Counted from the first letter of the stretch, positions 23,015 through 34,429 are shown. The stretch: DNA of 64,000 nucleotides from Paguma larvata (GCA_030068075.1 CM057829.1:87163889-87227888); one strand, 5' to 3'. Translations and numbers: made by a program. Notes: generated by a model from the letters alone, not told the origin.

Positions 23015-23207
23015 GTTTGTTTGTTTGTTTTAGAGAGAGACAGCACAGGCAAGGGAGGGTCAGAGGGAGAGAGAGAGAATCTTTAGCAGGCTCCAGGCTC
23101 AGCACAGAGCCTGACCCAGGACTCAGTCTCAAGACCAACCGTGAAATCATGACCTGAGCCAAAATCAAGAATCAGATGATTAAACCATCTGAGCCACCTA
23201 GGTGCCT
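23015..23207 (-). mobile_element. Felid CAN SINE, antisense
   Basis: The minus strand reads AGGCACCTAGGTGGCTCAG, followed by a decayed B box (TTGAGACTGAGTCC), CTCTGTGCTGAGCCTGGAGCC and a (TC)n run. The tail appears as a (TTTG)4 stretch at 23015-23030. Flanking TTCCAGTTTTG and TTCCAGATTTG are the likely target duplication. Old copy. Confidence 0.85.
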
Positions 23208-24310
23208 GCTTCCAGATTTGGGAGCAGTATTTTATAATCCATGGAGTTAATGATGTTCTTATTCACTATTAGCTGATCTTAGAAGCACCTAAAAGACACT
23301 CCAGGAACCTGTCTGCTAGTTCAGTAGGGGCGTCTCCACACAGTTACAATCAAATGTATGTCACTCGATTACACACACATTCTTACTTTTATCATTTGCA
23401 AAGAGTTAATGCGAAATAAAGCAGCCATAATGCTGATTATAAATCTAGTTTGAAGTTTGTATTTAAAAAGTTCCTGACTTACTTTTTAAACAAACAAAAT
23501 TGACTTCACGGGGAAAAAAAAATGGACTCAATGTAAACATATTAGATAAAAAACACATTTGAGTAATGAACTAAATGAGTCAGCAAATCTCTTATAAATT
23601 TATGGAGATAATTGACTCACCTATTCAATTAATCTTTGATATTTTGGTATAGAATCAGGACAAGTTGAAAATACAGACATTAAACCCTTAAATACTGGTC
23701 ATTCTTTTCTGAAGTGTGCTTTATCCCAAATATATTGAGAAAATGCACCCCGAATTTATCTTCAACTCACAAAGAGAAATTTTGGGCGTGGGGTTAGGTG
23801 GAATCGACAAGCTTGGAGAATCCACTCGGGGATATGCAGTTTTCCTGATACGCCATGCTTCCAGGGATTTCTAGATACCCGTTGTTTAAATTCAAAATGA
23901 TAATGAACATGAACACTAAACAGGAAGTTTGAGTATATCCCAGCCTTTGAAAACTCACCACCACTACCTCCACTTTTATCTAGCAGAACTCAAACCTGTA
24001 GATTAACATGGAAGTGCTAAGTTGTTTGGTCTGGGGGTGTTGATAATTCACTTGGAAGTCTAAAGACAGAACATCATTCTTTTATTAAGAATCTGATTGC
24101 TTCTAATAAACAGGTTAAATATGTTTATTTCTTACCCTTTGAAGACATTATTCACACCGATGATATGTAATATAGAATCACTGTTGCCACCGAAGGGTCC
24201 AGTTTATCACCCAGATGTCACTTCTACCCTGGCAGAACTGGCTCATCCAGCCGAAGGTACTCTAAGTTCTCAGGTAAAAGATGTCATGTAAGCTTAAAAT
24301 ATTAGTGTAA
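23208..24310. other. Unassigned AT-rich interval
   Basis: No gene or repeat recognised. Frames under 65 codons. Confidence 0.4.
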
Positions 24311-24520
24311 TAGAGGCAGTGGCTCCATTGGTTGAGTTTCCAACTTCAGCTCAGGTTATGATCTTGTGATTTATGAGTGTGAGCCCTACATGGGGCTCTG
24401 TGCTGGCAGCATGGAGCTTGCTTAGGATTCTCTACCTCCCTCTCTCTCTGCTTCTCCCCAACTCGTGCTCCCTCTCCCTCTCTCAAAATAAATAAACACT
24501 ATAAATCAATCAATCAATAA
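24311..24520 (+). mobile_element. Felid CAN SINE, diverged (second subfamily type)
   Basis: Keeps GTGGCTCCATTGGTTGAG, CAGCTCAGGTTATGATCTTG, GGGGCTCTGTGCTGGCAGC, then ATGGAGCTTGCTTAGGATTC, the variant 3' half that also occurs at 31071 and 38437 instead of the CTCAGAGCCTGGAGCCTGC version. The tail contains ATCA repeats. Flanks AAATATTAGTG and AAATTAGTGC suggest a decayed target duplication. Confidence 0.85.
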
Positions 24521-24599
24521 CTAAATTAGTGCTATATTTTTAAATGAAATTATTCTTATTGGTTAGGTGAAAGACACTGGAGAGGAGGGACCACCTGAG

Positions 24600-24740
24600 G
24601 AATTAGGGTTGCTGATTGAGACTGAGGCTGCAAGTCAGGAGAGTTAATTCAAGTCCCAGCTCTGTTTCCAATGAGCTGGGTTACCCTGAGTAAAACCACA
24701 TCACTTCCTTTGGCTTCAGTTTCCTGTTTTTTGGGGTTAG
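24600..24740 (+). mobile_element. MIR SINE, 5' part
   Basis: MIR words in order: GAGGCTGCAAGTCAGGAGAG, TTCAAGTCCCAGCTCTG, GGGTTACCCTGAGTAAAACC, ACTTCCTTTGGCTTCAGTTTCC. The element is cut at about 24740 by the hAT element that follows. Confidence 0.7.
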
Positions 24741-24945
24741 AATAGGGCAAATTGTTTCTGTGAAGGGCCAGATGGCAGATATTTTGCATTGTGCAGGTCA
24801 GGTATAATTTCTGTTACATGTGCTTCTTCGCCTTTCCCATCCCCCCCCAAAAAAATGTAAAAACTATTCTTAGCTCGCAGACCATTCAAAAACAGGTGGC
24901 AGGCTGGTTTGGGTCTGCAGGCCATTGTTCCCTGACCTCTGAATT
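24741..24945. mobile_element. hAT-type short DNA transposon (non-autonomous)
   Basis: It carries the two diagnostic ends of a common mammalian hAT element: TTTCTGTGAAGGGCCAGAT with ATATTTTGCATTGTGCAGG on the left, and CATTCAAAAACAGGTGGCAGG, then CTGGTTTGGGTCTGCAGGCCATTGTTCCCTGACC on the right. The middle is deleted. C8 and A7 runs lie at 24840-24855. Another copy of this family is at 35841-36242. Confidence 0.7.
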
Positions 24946-25544
24946 AAAGGGTAACTAGTGTTTCTTACAGAGCCACAATTTAAAGATGCTAAGAGTAACC
25001 ATAACTAAATCCCTCTCTCCTAGAACAGGCCCAAACTTTAACACCAGGAGATCCTGGTCACCAACAAAAGAGAGAATGTCAACACCATCTCAGAAACATT
25101 TCAAACTCTCAGATTACTGCAGAATTTTCAATCAAGCAAACATTCGTCAAACCTTACATTTCAGATAATTGTACACCTTACATAGGGAAGGTGTTCTTTA
25201 TTCCGCATGGATGACTTCTTATCCTAAGGGATAAATATTATTTGTAGAGAAACCATATAACAAGACGAAAGCAATCCCTGTGTCAAATGTGGCTTGCAAG
25301 ATCAACTCACCAGTGCATCAACAGTACGTTACGTCACCATTGGCGCTGTCCCAAAGTGAAAGGCAAATGCCCAGGGTGGCTGCCAATCTTTTGCAGTAAC
25401 ACGGATGGATCTATCTCTGATCACTAATAGCTATACTGAACTTTTGGAGCAAAGATAAATACAATTAAGAATAAGAAGAAATGGAAGGAAAACTATCCTT
25501 TATAAATATTTACTAGGTGCCCATCCCTTCAAATATGTTATTAA
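24946..25544. other. Unassigned sequence
   Basis: No gene or mobile element recognised. Short chance frames only. Confidence 0.4.
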
Positions 25545-25710
25545 TAGTAATTATGGCAAATACCCAGAAAGCCTTCCTCTGAGCCAGACATTGCTGCAAA
25601 TACTTTATGTATATTAACACATGGACACCTAAGAGCCATCCTATGTGTTAATGCTATTATCTGCCCTAATAGATGTATATTATTATCACTGCCATTTTTA
25701 CAAGAGAAGG
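25545..25710 (-). mobile_element. MIR-like SINE fragment, antisense
   Basis: GCCTTCCTCTGAGCCAGACA, TGCAAATACTTTATGTATATTAACAC, CATCCTATGTG and ATTATTATCACTGCCATTTTTACAAGAG follow the antisense order of the MIR 3' half (the 'attatccccattttacagatgag' region). Diverged. Confidence 0.5.
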
Positions 25711-26399
25711 GAATTTAAAGGATATAGTGCTTGAAAGAGAGCCAGTTACCTCAAATCTCCTTTCTGTTTTCTTCGGGTTTTTTTTTCCTTTCCTTTATTA
25801 TTCTTTTAATGATGTGGGGACAGTCTGCATGGGTGCATACACAATTACTTTAACACAGATTAGAGCTAAAACTTGATTCCATCTAAATCTAGACCTGAGG
25901 TGCCAGCTATCCCCATAACACCAAGAGTAGGACAAGGGTCCAAATCCCAGGATTACTTAAAACACAGGTTCCTCTGACAGGTTCCACAGGATTCCCAAGA
26001 TATTGCCGTATTCTCAGGACGGAAATACCACCCACTATGAACCAGGTGCATCTGGACCCGTCAAGAGCCTCGTGTAGAATTTTAACCAGTACAAAGGATA
26101 ATAACACTTTCAGAACTTGAAGTTACATGGGAGAAACTGTTTCACAATGCACACGTACTTTAAAATGATTTGGTGGGTTAGAAAAGCTCATGTGATAGCT
26201 CTGTGTCTAGCTGGAAAGCGGGAAGTAGCTTGGGTCGTCAGAGTATCTTATTTCATGTGCTCAAGTATTGAGGACTGAGAGCAACACTTTACTCCTAATA
26301 TTTAGCTAAAAAAGTTTAGAGCTTTACTTGGGAGATCTGACTTAAGGCTTAATTTCCCATGGGTGTGTTAAATAAAACTGATCACAGAGACCACAGACA
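25711..26399. other. Unassigned sequence
   Basis: No gene or mobile element recognised. Frames under 70 codons without motifs. Confidence 0.4.
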
Positions 26400-26640
26400 A
26401 GGTAAAAAGAGGAAAGGCTTTGAACTCACCCAGACTGGGGGATGAATCCCGATTCCATCACATGGTACCCACAGGCTTAGATGCATCGCTTAGCTACTAT
26501 GATCCTCAGCTTCCTCATCAGGAAAGAGGGCACATATTACACACCTGCTTTATAAGGTTGGTCTAGGATTGGAGGTAAGATAGGTAGAATGCCCAGTACA
26601 TAGTAGGTATTCAATAAAGGGTAGTTTTTATTGTTAATCA
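26400..26640 (+). mobile_element. MIR SINE, nearly complete
   Basis: Clear MIR order: AAAGGCTTTGAACTCACCCAGACTGG (as two parts), GAATCCCGATTCCATCACATGG, TTAGATGCATCGCTTAGCTA, CCTCAGCTTCCTCATCAGG, CACACCTGCTTTATAAGG, then AGAATGCCCAGTACATAGTAGG and TATTCAATAAAGGGTAG. It is one of the better-preserved ancient SINEs in the window. Confidence 0.8.
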
Positions 26641-26969
26641 GATGCATGGGGGGTTGCCATGCCATGAAAAAGGCTGAATATTTGTGTAATGCAACCAGTC
26701 CTCCCAAGACAGCTGTTTGTTCTTAACAGACTGTTAGCCTTTGCTGCATCAACTAGTGGAACTCAGAGCAAAATTGTATATTCAGTCTGAGTCGTTTCAA
26801 TTAAGACATTATGATACAACTCTTCTTTTGCCCTTTCATTTACTGTTTTGTTTTTTGCTTTCTTTGGGGGGGGAGGGGCGTTTGTTTGTTTTGTTTTTTG
26901 TTTTGAATATTTTCAGCCACGGAAAACTCGCAAGTACAATATAAAAATAAATAAATATTCTTCTCTGGG
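26641..26969. other. Unassigned sequence with G/T-rich patch
   Basis: It holds a G8 run and the (TTTG)-rich segment 26862-26905. No gene. Confidence 0.4.
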
Positions 26970-27840
26970 CCATTTGAGAGTAAGTTTGCCAACATGATTC
27001 CCCATTACTTCCAAATGTTTTATTATGAAATTTGTACAAAGACATTCTCCTATGTAACCTCAATAAAACTATCAAACTCAAAAAATTATGTTGATACGTT
27101 ATCATAATCAAATCCACACATTCCACTCAAGTTTCACCAATTGTTGGTGAATGCCTTCAGTAACGAAGAATGCCCAAAATTATGCATTGCATTAGTTGTT
27201 TACCTATCTTTGGTCTCCTTCAGTCTCAAGTACTTCCTCATTTCTTTTTTGATTTGCAGAACTCTGGCAAATTTGAATAATACAGGTCAGTTTCTAGAAT
27301 GTCTTCCAATATGGGTTTGTCTGATATGTCTTTATTAGATGGAGATGGGTTTTCTTTTGTTTGATTTGGTTTATTTTCAGCATGTTACAGAAGGAATGCT
27401 ATAATTTTTCTGTATTCATTTTATCAGGTGCTATATGATTTTGAGTTGTTCAATTACTGCTGACATTATCTTTGATTATTTGATTAGGTAGAGTTGGCCA
27501 AGTTTCTCCTCTGTAAATTTCCTTCTTTCCTCTTTGATTTACTAAGGATATAGGGAGATATACCTGGAGATGTGATAAATACTCCATTCCCTGTGAAACC
27601 TTTCCCCACTGCCGGTAGTACCCATTGATGTTTGACAAATGGTGATTTTCTAGTTTAATCACTCCTTCTGTATGTAGTTGTTAGCAATTCTATATCAATC
27701 ATTTCTTCTACATTTATCAGTTAGGACAGAGCTCCCTTTTCACCATTCATTCATTTATATATTTATATGCATATTTGTTAATTTGAGGCTTAAATTATCT
27801 CAGATTTGGCCAATGAGAGCCCCTTTAAGCTGGAATCTGG
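26970..27840. mobile_element. Old L1M-type LINE, left part
   Basis: The text follows old L1 3' sequence: TTCCCCATTACTTCC, TTTCACCAATTGTTGGTGAATG, TTTTTTGATTTGCAGAACTCTG, then TTGAGGCTTAAATTATCTCAGATTTGGCC and AATGAGAGCCCCTTTAAGCTGG. The same element continues after the SINE at 28064. Frames in it (27141-27338, 27450-27662) are chance. Confidence 0.6.
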
Positions 27841-28063
27841 TGACCCTTGGGTGGTTCAGCTGTTTAAATGTCAGACTTCAGCTCAGGTCATGATCTCATG
27901 GCTTATAAGTTCAAGCCCCGCATGGGGCTCTGTGCTGACAGCTCAGAGCCTGGAGCCTGCTTCAGATTCTGTGTGTATGTGTGTCTCTCTCTCTGCCCTC
28001 TCCTGCTCACAGTCTGTCTCTCTCTGTCTCTCAATAATAAATAAACATTAAAAAAAAAAAAAA
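27841..28063 (+). mobile_element. Felid CAN SINE inserted in L1M
   Basis: Keeps the A-box region GTGGTTCAGCTGTTTAAATG (mutated), TCAGCTCAGGTCATGATCTC, the B box AAGTTCAAGCCCC, CAGCTCAGAGCCTGGAGCC and an A15-type tail. The host sequence AGCTGGAATCTGGTG is duplicated as GGCTGGAATCCGTGT at 28064, which confirms insertion into the L1M. Confidence 0.93.
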
Positions 28064-28360
28064 GGCTGGAATCCGTGTCCTTTCCCATATCCTCATTATT
28101 CCTTGAGCACTTCCCTAGCTTCTTGCACAAGAAGATATTCCCAAGTTATCTTTTACTTAGTCAGCCTCAACCATAAACCTACTACTTTCCAAAGGATCTG
28201 TGTTCCTTTTAGTGGAAAATTATATTTAATAAACCAAGAGCTGAGACTAAATCTGCTCCTTGATGTTAAGACATCATTGCTCCCAGAACCATATACTTAC
28301 AGGTTCAATCCAACATCAAAAGTCTTAGTTTTCTCTCTTTCCATATATTGAACACCATTC
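28064..28360. mobile_element. Old L1M-type LINE, right part
   Basis: Resumes the L1M: GGCTGGAATCCGTGTCC, CCATATCCTCATTATTCCTTGAGC, ACTTCCCTAGCTTCTTGCAC, AAGAAGATATTCCCAAG, GTTCCTTTTAGTGGAAAAT and AACCAAGAGCTGAGAC are all in the order of the family. Confidence 0.65.
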
Positions 28361-29639
28361 CCTAGTAATGAGAAACCTAGTTTCTGTTATCCTTATTATA
28401 TCTATATGTTATCCTTATTGTAGTTATTACTCTAATCTCTTCTGTACCTCAACTTCTCCTCACCCAGACTCCAACACCTCACTCTGGGCCACAGCCATTA
28501 TCCGCATCCTTTGTCAATCCATACAGGCTCTGATGACTCATGCCAGGCTGTTTCTCCCACCACCCTCCTACCTCCCAAACCCCTCTTGGACACCTACCTT
28601 GATCAGCCCCACATGATACCTTTTGGGCAGAGTTATTCAAGAAGGGAAGGAGATAGGAAGGCAGGCAGATAGAAAAAAATATATATATATCCTTGCCCTT
28701 TTACTTGGATTTTATTGTGGACTTTATTCTTATTTTAATTCAACATATGTGAATCACTCATAAACTGCCTTATATTCTGTTTGAAGGGTATAAACAATAT
28801 ACAATGATGCAAACAAAAGTTTCAGTTGGAAGAATTCCAGAACAGTTCTGAACAGTATGAAAGTAGAGTCTTAATCAGATCTGCATTTTAAGACCTCTTA
28901 GAACATGAAAGTCTATTTTCAGTAACATGCTATACTCCACAAAAGCCAAGGCAGATAAAAGGAATGGCCCCAGGAACGTTAGTGGCACTTTTGATTCTGC
29001 ACACCTTCTTGCTCACACGGATAGTATACACTACTTATGTGATCTTAAGCATTATGCTTAATGTTTCTATGAACTGATTTCATCATCCATGAAAGGGAGA
29101 GGGTTGCTTCCTTGCCAACCTCACAGGAATGGCATTTTGATTTTTTATAAAGCACAGACCAATTTGAATTTCTCAGCAGTAGTCAGTATATTCCAAACCT
29201 GAGATCTGGAGAAAACACTGTCACAAATCCACGGAGAGGAGATCCTTGTCGATTTAGGACTGGGGGAAGGAATAATTTCTTAGTCTTTATTGCACTATGG
29301 TGCAGCCCTATGCAACCTGCTCCCACTATCTTGAAGGGAAGGTGTTCAGGCCTTGGGTGGGTATGGAACTAGGCAGTCAATGGCCTCCAGTGGGAGACAG
29401 AATGCCGTGGTTCAGGGAAGCAGGTGGACAGGGCCCTGGACATGCCTACCCTTGTCCTGCCTACCAGATGTAGATAGCAAAGGGAAGAGTAAGCTGTCCT
29501 GCCTCTGCCTCTCTGGTCTACAACTTAAGACATAATCAGGAGTAATTAACTCTGTCTATGCTTAGCTTTATCATGGCATATTATAGGGTCAAAAGAAATA
29601 AACAGAAAATCTCATTTATGTTAGGCTATTAATATTTGT
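28361..29639. other. Unassigned sequence
   Basis: No gene or firm repeat. It may include decayed L1M continuation to about 28620. A (TA)6 patch lies at 28678-28690. Frames (28368-28616, 29353-29535) are without motifs. Confidence 0.4.
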
Positions 29640-30130
29640 AGTCTAAAAATAAAAATGTTTTTATCTGATGCTATAAAAACAATGTAGAAGGATGTTTATT
29701 GAAGCATTATGTATGGTGGCAAAAACCAAAACCAAAAAGCAAAAAGACCCACAAAATCAGAAAAAGTGAAAGCCCATCAAGTGGATGATTGAACAAGCTC
29801 CCGTATCACACCACTGACACCAGATGAAGAAGAAAACATATCACAACAAATTAAAGGAACAGGTATACACCTTTAGTTATCATCATCTTAGCCAGAGATT
29901 AAAGAGATTTTCAAAAAATGTAAAACAATGTCACTCTTTCTGTTGATTTTTGTTCTCAAAAATATAGGTAGTTTTCATTAAATATATTAATTATTTTAAC
30001 ATGTATGTGTTTATTATTGTTATTTTTAATAAATTAATATGCAAATACTTTATGACAGTTCTCATCAAATAAGGTTTATAAGGAAACTACGAAATATTTT
30101 CTTGTTGAGATATAATTGACATACTAGATT
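29640..30130 (+). mobile_element. Very old L1 3' fragment (L1M type)
   Basis: GATGTTTATTGAAGCATTATG, GAAAGCCCATCAAGTGGATGATTG and a later GTTGAGATATAATTGACATA are decayed versions of standard L1M blocks. Heavily eroded with insertions. The edges are approximate. Confidence 0.5.
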
Positions 30131-30354
30131 CAGATGTAAGGAAACTACAGATTCAACTTAAAAAAAAAGAAACTAAACGCAATAGAAAAAGGTAAAGATC
30201 TGAACGAACAAAAATTTCTTTCTTTACAAAAAGAAAATCCAAATGACCACTAATTACATTAAAAAATTTCTTAATTGAACCTTTGAAGTAACATAAAACC
30301 AATAATTTTTGCCAACAGCTATGAAGGTTTCTAGTTGCTAAAAAATTATTCTCA
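30131..30354. other. Unassigned AT-rich sequence
   Basis: No gene. Probably decayed LINE or unique AT-rich DNA. Confidence 0.35.
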
Positions 30355-30521
30355 GGGGTTTCTAGGTGGCTCAGTCAGTTAAGCGTCCAACTTCAGCTCA
30401 GGTCATGATCTCCTGCTTCTTGAGTTCGTGCCCTGCATAGGGCTCTGTGCTGACACAGCTTAGAGGATGGATCTTCAGATTCTGTGTCTCCCTCCCTCTC
30501 TCCCCCTCCACCGCTCATGTG

Positions 30522-30552
<31 letters not shown>

Positions 30553-30573
30553 AAAAATAATCATGAAAAAAAA
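30355..30573 (+). mobile_element. Felid CAN SINE with long (TC)n
   Basis: Head GGGGTTTCTAGGTGGCTCAG, A box GTGGCTCAGTCAGTTAAGC, GGTCATGATCTCCTGC, B box GAGTTCGTGCCC and an extended uninterrupted TC run at 30521-30547. Poor tail. Flanks ATTATTCTCA and TTAATTACTCTC suggest a decayed duplication. Confidence 0.92.
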
Positions 30574-30838
30574 TTTAATTACTCTCCAATGGAGCTAAAC
30601 CTAATTTGGATCTAGAGATAAATAGAAGGGATTTTCCGAGTTATTTACACCAGAGGGTTATATTGGTTACATTGCCATTGAATGATAGAGCTGGTTTAAA
30701 ACCCACAACTAAAATAAAGTAGTCATTACCAGATGAGTAGGTGTCCTGATGATCACAAGAATACATTACTTACCCTCATCTGTGGGAAGTTGCTTAGAAT
30801 ACTTGGCCAGTCCACCTTTAAAATTGTGGGACACTTGA
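30574..30838. other. Unique spacer between SINEs
   Basis: Unassigned sequence. It ends in ATTGTGGGACACTTGA, which is partly repeated after the next SINE. Confidence 0.4.
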
Positions 30839-31064
30839 GGGGTGCCTGGGTGGCTCAGTTGGTTGAACATCTGACTTCAGCACAGGTCATGATCTCACAG
30901 CTCATGAGTTCGAGCCCCAAGTCAGGCTGTGTGCTGATAGGTCCAAGCCTGGAGCCTGCTTCAGAATCTGTGTCCCCCTCATTCTCTGCCCCTCCCCTAC
31001 TCACACACTCTCTCTCTCTCTCCTTCGAAAATAAATAAACATCTTAAAAAATTAAAAAAAAAAA
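30839..31064 (+). mobile_element. Felid CAN SINE, first of an abutting pair
   Basis: GGGGTGCCTGGGTGGCTCAG head, near-consensus A box, GAGTTCGAGCCCC B box, GGAGCCTGCTTCAGAATCTG and an A-rich tail. The preceding ATTGTGGGACACTTGA (30823-30838) recurs as ATTGTGGGGTACTTGG (31066-31081), 13 of 16 matching, and runs straight into the next SINE. Confidence 0.93.
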
Positions 31065-31065
31065 G

Positions 31066-31310
31066 ATTGTGGGGTACTTGGGTGGCTCAGTCAGTTAGGA
31101 GTCCGACTCCACTCCGGTTATGATCTCACAGTTCATGGGATCAAGCCCCATGTCATGCTCTGTGCCTACAGCACAGAGCCTGTTTGGGATTCTCTCTCCC
31201 TCTCTTTCTGCCCTCCCCCTGCTAATGCATGCTCTCTGTCTGTCTGTCTGTCTCCTCTCTCTCTCTCTCAAAATAAATAACCGTGTTTTTTTTTTTTAAA
31301 AAAAAAGATC
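31066..31310 (+). mobile_element. Felid CAN SINE, second of an abutting pair (variant 3' half)
   Basis: GGGGTACTTGGGTGGCTCAG, GTGGCTCAGTCAGTTAGG, ATCAAGCCCC B box, then CAGCACAGAGCCTGTTTGGG and ATTCTCTCTCCC, the second 3'-half type. A (GTCT)5-like run lies at 31237-31252. The tail degenerates to CCGTG followed by T13 and A9. Confidence 0.92.
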
Positions 31311-33254
31311 GCTGTAAATATTAAAGAAAGACTTACATATAAAAGTGGTTTGGTAACTACATATGTGTGAGAAATCATCATTTGTTTTAGAATTGCTCAT
31401 AACCAAAGAATCTGAGGTATTGAGTGAGTATTTTGGACTTTAATGCCTTTCAGAGAAGCCAAGGCAGAGGAAAAGAGAAGCACCCAGGTTCCTGACTACA
31501 CGGGAAGTCCATGAGGCTAGTGAGAAAGAAACGATTGTCTAATCAGAGGCCACACAGTGATATTCATAGCTATTCAACAGTGTATATTGCATATCCTCAG
31601 AGAAACATAACAGTGCAATATTAAATTCAGAGTGCAAAGTTATAGGGAAGAAGAAATTTCAAGCAGAGAATAAATGATAACCACTTTGGGGCATCTTTGA
31701 CCATAACTTTGGAAGACAGAGGGTTAAAATGCCTTCAGATGTTGCTTGTGCCCATATATCCTGGCTGCCTAATTCATGGCTTTGAGAACCACAACTTGCA
31801 AATTTCTAGGTACCTGGGGACACTCTCTGCCATTAATTTGGGAGCAGCACTCCCTTTGCAATAAGTAAGAAATCTAGGGGAAAAATTAATGGCAGGGTAT
31901 GGCCTTTACTCAGTTGAGCATAGACAATAGCGGCTTGTGGTGTAAGGAGGAGACAATTAATTGCAGTATTGGTGTCTGTGCCAAATTCCCAGGTCTAGCC
32001 ACAGAAATATTTGCTCACTAGAGAAAGAAAAAGACAGCAGAGGGAAAGGTACCTATGACTCATTTGTAACTAAAGTGTGTTCAGTGAGCTGTGGACGAAA
32101 ATGCCTTTGTAATTGAGTATTTGTATATCCAGACACCTCGAAGAGTGAAGGGGAACGCTGTCCCAAATAAAGGACTTAACATGATTCTGAAGATTTTAGC
32201 TTTTCCCTCCTGGACACTCTCTCCGATGGCAGAGTATTCGCGGGTTTAGTAATTGAAAGATATTGCGCTATGCCGCAAACAAAATTTCACTCTTCTAGAA
32301 GATATATTTCAGGAATCCACTTAAAGATTTTTCCATTTGTTTATGCAATAAGAACTTCTATTGTGTGTGCCTGCTTTTATAAAGGAAAAATCAGCTAATC
32401 CAATCTCCTATAATTACTTCTTATCGTGCACTGTGTCATTGACTTTCCCTGGAAGCTACACCTAAGGTATGACTAAGTAAGAGATACTAGCTCGAGAGAT
32501 CTGAATCAGGAAATACTAGGACAAATTGAGATGGACTCTCTCTTTGTGTCGCTGCCTCTCTTCTATTCAAACAGGAAATAGGATGCCTCCAATTTCACTG
32601 ATTACCAGTTTCAGTATCAACTTATCAAGACAATGATAGGCCCTTTACAAATGTTCCTCTAATGTTATTTTCCCAACAGAAGTAGAAGCTGACCTATAGT
32701 TCTTGGAGCTATTGTAAAAGAGCACAGTGTATTTTCCCACTAACTCCTTTAGCCATGCTCGCTGGCTGCTTAATTTAATGTAATTGAGCCTTTGCCTGAA
32801 GAACTCTGATAGAATGTTTAAAACTGGGCTTTCCTGTCCTCTCTCAGAATCTGGATTCATTTACATTCAACTTATCTGATGCCTCATGTCAGTAAAGTTG
32901 ATCCCAGTGCTATCGTTAAACTTCCTCAAGAAACTCAGGGCAAGCGCAGGTAGAAAGCAGAATGGATTGTCTGGTTATCTCCACAGGCAATTCTGTGCAA
33001 TGGGCTATTTCATGATCTTCAGGAAGAAGGCAAATTCACGGTCATGGCTAATCGAAAGACCAGAAGCTTTCAAAATGTCAGTAGTATTTTTATTGCTAGA
33101 TCTTTTGGCTCTGTCTCAGATTCCTCAAAAAAGCTATGTTCCTTTATCTAAAATTCCACAACAGGCCACGTTGTGATGACGTACTGTGTGCTAGAAGCAA
33201 ATGTGACAAGAAAAATATGGTTCTCAAAATGATGGGCAAAGATAATGTGTTGGG
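31311..33254. other. Repeat-poor unique interval
   Basis: No mobile element recognised. It includes the candidate element at 31910-32470. Frames at 32645-33176 on opposite strands have no motif. Confidence 0.4.
31910..32470. promoter_or_regulatory. Candidate conserved non-coding element
   Basis: Repeat-free and AT-rich, with recurring homeodomain cores (ACAATTAATTGCAG at 31950, GTAATTGAG at 32111, AGTAATTGAAAG at 32250, TATAATTACTTC at 32410). CpGs are retained (ATTCGCGGGT, TTGCGCTATGCCGC, TTATCGTGC) and there is an ATTTGTTTATGCAATAAG stretch (32335). The pattern resembles a developmental enhancer. Inference only. Confidence 0.3.
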
Positions 33255-33345
33255 TGGAGAGAACACTGGATTTGCAATCAGGTGGTTTAGATTTAAATCC
33301 ACGTCATGTTACTTTATTAGCTCCTGTCTGCATGAAAGTGTTTTG
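33255..33345 (+). mobile_element. MIR SINE, 5' fragment
   Basis: GGTGGAGAGAACACTGGATTT, GCAATCAGGTGGTTTAGATTT and AAATCCACGTCATGTTACTT match the first third of MIR. The remainder is lost. Confidence 0.65.
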
Positions 33346-33899
33346 TAAGTAGTTAAGTAAGACACGAATATTATGCTACTATCTTTATGGTTTGGGCGAT
33401 GCTATGAAAAATTAGAAAACAGGGCCATGAAGTCACAAAATGACAAGACTAGAATATTCCTTATTGATTGCCTTGTTTTAATCTGTCTCATTTTATAAAT
33501 GAGACAAAGTCCTATTTAACAATCCTTTATTGTACTTTCCTGATCTGGGCTCTGTGCTAGGGGAGTGTTCAGTAAAGATCCAGGACAAGGAAGCGTTTCC
33601 ACCAGGTTTTGTAGCTAGAGGCTTCAGAACTGGGAATAAAATCAATAAGAGTCTTCATCTCCTGAGCTCTTGCTCAGGTCACTTTGCTTTCACCGCCTTT
33701 GCATTAAGGCCTTGTCACCTGCCTAAAATCACAGGAATTAGATTTAGGTTCTCTTAACACTTGAAATATACCAAGCACTTCTCCTCAGACAATGCCACCT
33801 TGTGCCTCAATTAACCCAGCCTAATCGAAACAACTAAGGACACAGGAAATGCCTGGTGGCTCATTCGAGTAGTCGACATGTCTTTCGTCCCTGTCCAGC
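33346..33899. other. Unassigned sequence
   Basis: No gene or firm repeat recognised. A 75-codon frame (33530-33757) is without motif. Confidence 0.4.
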
Positions 33900-34400
33900 C
33901 CTTGTTTTCTTCTGCTCTTCCAGATCCCGAAGATGCCAAAAGCCCTGGACCTGCCCCGCTCATACATACACACCACTCTGCATGAAACTTTCCAGAATTT
34001 TTGGAATGCTTTGCATTCCTCCTTACTTTTGCATAAATCTCCCAATTTCTGGAGAGCCTCTCTCTCTTCTATGTGGAAAATTATTCTCTAAGCAATTAGC
34101 TCCACTGTCGACTCTTCTGTGATGCTCTCCCGGACTTACCCATACAAGTCCACTCCTAGGAGCGCTTTGTTAATAAGATTATTACACCATTCAGCATGGT
34201 GTATCTTAATTATGTTTTGCCATGTCTGTCTCTTTCATTCATGTATTGATTCAAGAAGCATTTATTGATTTCCCATACTGTGCCAATCACTGAATTGGCA
34301 AGCTAGAAAACTGAGAACAAGCTGCGTGACTTAAATAAATCTTAGTTAACATGGATATTTGCACATATACAATAAACGCTCAGAAGTAGACTATTATGAA
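33900..34400. mobile_element. L2-like fragments in opposite orientations
   Basis: Up to about 34235 the pyrimidine-rich text (TTTGGAATGCTTTGCATTCC, TGTGATGCTCTCCCGGACTTACCC as parts) suits a sense L2 3' region. From 34236, TTCATTCATGTATTGATTC and AAGCATTTATTGATTTCCC are the antisense L2 terminus, which would place two tails end to end. Both are very diverged. Confidence 0.45.
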
Positions 34401-34429
34401 TCTTATAGGAGAGAAACTTTAAAATATTT

